A DNA stretch of 64,000 nt, from the NCBI GenBank assembly GCA_903835235.1, contig CAILMF010000026.1, forward strand, positions 62,001 through 126,000. Direction: 5' to 3'. Below, piece by piece: positions 61,901 to 64,000 of the stretch. Below the pieces are notes generated by a model. That model saw nothing but the letters and a program-made list of their open reading frames with translations. It was not told where the DNA came from and made no database searches. The DNA is from an uncultured Rhodospirillales bacterium. GTDB lineage: Bacteria > Pseudomonadota > Alphaproteobacteria > Acetobacterales > Acetobacteraceae. Position 1 is the stretch's first letter. The number at the start of each line of letters is the position of its first letter. The position numbers were made by a program, and so were the translations under genes.

Positions 61901-64000
61901 GGTGAAGGTGTTGGTGCCGGTCAGCCCCTCGGTGCCCGCGGCCACGGTGATCCCGCCGCCGGTGCCGTTGATGACGCCGTTGAAGGTCTCGCTGGCATTG
62001 GTCAGCGTCAGCCGCTGCGCGCCCAGCGCCACGGTGCCGTTGCCGTCCAGCGTGATGATGCTGGCGCCCGCGGTGGTGCCGCTGATGTCGAACAACCCAT
62101 TGGCGGTGACACCCACCGAGGTGGCGACGCTGCCGGTGCCGGTCAGGTTCAGCGTGGCGCCGGTATCGATGATGGTGCGGCCGGTGAAGGTGTTGGTGCC
62201 GGTCAGCGTCTCATGGCCCGCGGCCACGGTGATGCGGCCCGCGCCGCTGATCACGCCGGTGAAGGTCTCGCTGGCATTGGTCAGGGTCAGCCGCTGGTTG
62301 CCCAGCACCACGCTGCCGGCGCCATCCAGGGTGATGATGCGCGCCCCCGCCGAGGTGGCGGAGATGTCGAAGGTGCCGTTCGCGGTCACGCCCACCGAGG
62401 TCGCCACGCTGCCGGTGCCCGACAGGTTCAGCTGCGCGCCGGTGTCGATGATGGTGCGGCCGGTGAAGGTGTTGGTGCCGGTCAGCGTCTCGGTGCCCGC
62501 CGCCACGGTGATCCCGCCCGCGCCGCTGATCACGCCGTTGAAGGTCTCGCTGGCGTTGGTCAGGGTCAGCCGCTGGCTGCCCAGCACCACGCGGCCATTG
62601 CCGTCCAGCGTGATGATCCGCGCCCCCGCCGTGGTGGCGGAGATGTCGAAGGTGCCGTTCGCGGTCACCCCCACCGAGGTCGCTACGCTGCCGGTGCCCG
62701 ACAGATTCAGCTGCGCGCCGGTGTTGATGATGGTGCGGCCGGTAAAGGTGTTGGTGCCGGTCAGCGTCTCGGTGCCCGCCGCCACGGTGATGCCGCCCGC
62801 GCCGCTGATTACGCCGTCGAAGGTGTCGTCCGCCGCGGTCAGGGTCAGCCGCTGGCTGCCCAGCACCACGCTGCCCGCGCCGCTCAGCGTGGTGATCCGC
62901 GCGCCGGCGGAGGTGCCGCTGATGTCGAAGGTGCCATCAACATTCACCCCGGCCGAGGTGGCGATGCTGCCGGTGCCGGTCAGGTTCAGCCTGGCGCCGG
63001 CCTGCACGTCCGTCAGGCCGGTATAGGTGTTGGTGCCGGTCAGCGTCTCGGTGCCGGCCGCGATGGTCAGCCCGCCATTGCCGGACAGCACGCCGCCGAA
63101 GGTGCCGGCCGCCGCGGTCAGGGTAAGGCTGTTGTCGCCCATCACCACGTTGCCGCCGCCACCCAGCGACTTCAGCGAGACGTCGGCATTTGCGTCGGCG
63201 AAGTCGAAGGTCGCGCCGGCCAGCACGTTGACCTGCACGGAGTTGGCGATGCTGCCATCCCCGGTCAGCTTGACCAGGCCGTTGTTGATGTTGGTGACAC
63301 CCGTATAGGTGTTCACCGCCGTCAGCACCACGGTGCCGGTATGCGTGGCGTCGTTGATGTTCAGCCCGCCGCTGCCGCGGATGGCGCCGTCCATGAAGGT
63401 GGTGTTGATGTTGGCGGTGGCAAAGCCGTTGTCGGCGTTGGACGTGTTGGCGGTGGCCAGGATGTTCAGGTCATTGCCATTGTTGTTGATGGCATTGGCC
63501 CAATGGACCGCACTGTCCGACCACTGGGTGCCGAACAGCAGCGCCGCGCCGGCAATGCCGAAGCCGCCCACGCCGATGGTCAGCTCGCGGCCGCCATCCA
63601 GGTTCACGTTCAGGTCGCCGCCCTTGGCCGAGAAGCCGCCCGAGCCGGTCCACTGCACGAAGGTCGGCTGGGTGCCCAGCACGCGGATGAAGTCGCCCGT
63701 CGTCTCCAGGATGCCGCCGCTGAAGTTCAGGTTGCTGTAGGTGGAGAGCCCGGTGCCCTCATCCGCCCGCAGCACGCCGCCCTGCAGCTGGGTCTCGCCG
63801 GAATAGGAGGTCAGGCCGCTGATGATGACCAGGCCGCTGCGGATCTGCACGATCGCGCCGTCGCCCGCCGTCAGCTCGGCGCCGGCATAGTCCTTGCCCT
63901 TGGTGTCGTCGGCGATCAACGAGGGCGAGTTCACCCCGCCGATGAACTCGATCCGGTTGCCGGTGCCGGGGTCGAAGATGATGGTGGAGCCGTGCATCGC
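58904..64000 (-). CDS. Autotransporter with PATR repeats, 5' end outside window
   Basis: At least 1,698 residues are visible; the frame is still open at the window edge, so the ATG at 63997 need not be the real start. The passenger contains about nine units of 93 residues with the TIGR02601-type core TETLTGTNTFTGRTII, then a beta-helix tail (PGNSPGTMVFTAPVTLTS). The C-terminal beta-barrel (about last 290 residues) ends in FTGGFRFNW, a typical barrel C-terminus for BAM recognition. It is a type V secreted adhesin-like protein. Confidence 0.93.
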   Translation of the reverse strand, partial: AMHGSTIIFDPGTGNRIEFIGGVNSPSLIADDTKGKDYAGAELTAGDGAIVQIRSGLVIISGLTSYSGETQLQGGVLRADEGTGLSTYSNLNFSGGILETTGDFIRVLGTQPTFVQWTGSGGFSAKGGDLNVNLDGGRELTIGVGGFGIAGAALLFGTQWSDSAVHWANAINNNGNDLNILATANTSNADNGFATANINTTFMDGAIRGSGGLNINDATHTGTVVLTAVNTYTGVTNINNGLVKLTGDGSIANSVQVNVLAGATFDFADANADVSLKSLGGGGNVVMGDNSLTLTAAAGTFGGVLSGNGGLTIAAGTETLTGTNTYTGLTDVQAGARLNLTGTGSIATSAGVNVDGTFDISGTSAGARITTLSGAGSVVLGSQRLTLTAADDTFDGVISGAGGITVAAGTETLTGTNTFTGRTIINTGAQLNLSGTGSVATSVGVTANGTFDISATTAGARIITLDGNGRVVLGSQRLTLTNASETFNGVISGAGGITVAAGTETLTGTNTFTGRTIIDTGAQLNLSGTGSVATSVGVTANGTFDISATSAGARIITLDGAGSVVLGNQRLTLTNASETFTGVISGAGRITVAAGHETLTGTNTFTGRTIIDTGATLNLTGTGSVATSVGVTANGLFDISGTTAGASIITLDGNGTVALGAQRLTLTNASETFNGVINGTGGGITVAAGTEGLTGTNTFTGRTIINSGAQLNLIGTGSIATSSGVTDNGTFDISATTAGASIKTLDGNGSVVLGNQRLTLTAASETFNGVISGVGGGITVAAGTETLTGTNTFTGSAIIDSGAQLNLTGTGSIATASKVTNNGTFDISGTTAGASIKSLDGNGTTTLGDQALTFTNAFTTFAGVIQGTGPINVTGGNQGLSGVNTFSGLTTIAGGATLSLIGTGGISSSSKVVDHGTFDISATTAGARIQNLSGDGSVVLGNQNLTITSPSGSFEGVVSGVGGSLSFTSGSYTLNGANTYTGGTLVQNSVLSVSNDGNLGGVAGALTMNNGTLTNLSSTLNLARNIVLTGQGTLNTALNVINASGNISGAGLLVADGGGRLNLTGNNSGLTGGIKVINHTTLGANSDAALGAPNAPLIIESGKLVATGSFSTTRPITVGVDGSIDSNGNSLGLNTPITLVSPTGGTPITLALTGSAAITGPWTVDVSGLHVNSTADLHGVGVVGVPTFITGSLSPGNSPGTMVFTAPVTLTSTATLNIDIDGAGTANGAGNYDRVVVMGAANTFTAAGDLVLRLRGIAGDATNTYTPPVGTAFQVVVAQGGVLGTFNPIAQPTSGLLTGSRLDVLYQAQTITVYATPANYQNLTPFNVGLSANQYSTAGSLNALRPVPGVRTNVDATYALGRIFTQTPQALPSVLDHLGGTAYGDALLAGVERSRMFGGAISDQMEARRGGVLGAKSEVAKGDGYSAWLTALGQTYRVGAGSATAFHSGAGGVAVGADMKVKDQGLVGVAAGFTSGNVSSPATGGTVGLDTMHLVAYGSWNFASDYFIDGQLGTTRGDVMARRNLGVVGLTAKGHGEGWGVNGSAMVGARYEVSGIRLQPEFGFRFDEMGRGALTETAGGAVSLAVRSDSATSARAILGIRAQTSFDLGDGYGLSPNARLHYAHELADDTTRTTANFTGAPSAAMVNTSAKAGRDAGIVGVGASLSMPYGIAAYANYAAEVRRNVTGQAFTGGFRFNW
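61090..63340 (-). repeat. Array of 279-bp coding repeats in the autotransporter
   Basis: Boundaries repeat about every 279 bases (for example near 61669, 61948, 62230, 62509, 62788 and 63067). Units around 62230-62800 are almost identical, suggesting recent duplication; outer units are more diverged. Confidence 0.85.

Noticed and set aside
61098-63026. Regular plus-strand open frame with a repeating pattern, CRISPR-like at first glance
   Set aside because: The period is about 279 bp and corresponds to protein repeats of the autotransporter; there are no short direct repeats with unique spacers.

Overview
The window is GC-rich, gene-dense bacterial chromosome with short intergenic gaps. Ubiquinone biosynthesis (Coq7), an HWE-family sensor kinase pair, a Bug/TctC-type binding protein, a hisZ-purA neighbourhood, an AcpXL-type very-long-chain acyl carrier protein and an IalB-family protein all point to an alphaproteobacterium. 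The overall gene mix suggests Acetobacteraceae (Roseomonas-like), but that genus-level guess is inference. I see no integrase, transposase, phage gene or CRISPR array.

Layout. 1-4.3 kb: tail of an HWE histidine kinase, a VOC-fold enzyme, an ABC transmembrane domain without an ATPase, prfC, a palindrome-rich interval and a small lipoprotein. 4.4-7.6 kb (minus strand): hisZ-purA-methyltransferase. 7.7-16.6 kb: lipoproteins, folK, NYN nuclease plus family 5-like uracil-DNA glycosylase, a glutathione peroxidase/sulfite-oxidase-like pair, aspartate dehydrogenase plus a TctC-type binding protein, a glycosyltransferase-like protein, and a cell-wall pair (DUF882 peptidase and L,D-transpeptidase). 16.7-21.2 kb: an opine/HCN-type flavoenzyme operon with a shortened ABC permease and a divergent class III aminotransferase. 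21.3-31.9 kb: sensor kinase, rlmI, tcuAB, a DMT exporter, a DJ-1/PfpI enzyme, gluQ, an esterase and an HNH protein. 31.9-38.7 kb: dsbB-coq7-SnoaL operon, tandem GSTs, otsB-otsA, a cupin gene behind a GntR-like operator, and tRNA-Leu(CAA). 38.9-41.9 kb: a 1010-residue exported WD40/caspase-like protein.

42.0-47.2 kb holds a complete acpXL-fabZXL-fabF2XL-fabF1XL-adh2XL-lpxXL cluster. In rhizobia this set builds a very-long-chain fatty acid on a dedicated carrier protein and transfers it to lipid A. Here FabF2XL has lost two of three ketosynthase catalytic residues, so it looks like a chain-length-factor-type partner of FabF1XL.

47.3-52.5 kb carries a second HWE kinase, a 3-hydroxyisobutyrate-type dehydrogenase, a methyltransferase and a PhoD-type phosphatase. 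52.6-64.0 kb (minus strand) is a surface/secreted block: a roughly 1,895-residue ELWxxDGT-repeat protein, an IalB-family protein and a large autotransporter whose 5' end lies outside the window.

Several intergenic palindromes scattered across the window share a common design (copies near 6.4, 25.3, 34.9, 37.8 and 50.9 kb, with weaker relatives near 3.87 and 23.5 kb). One copy encodes the last residues of HisZ. This repeat family, the hairpin over the ABC-gene start, the 26-bp repeat that copies the lpxXL stop context, and the WD40/caspase protein are the most interesting items.
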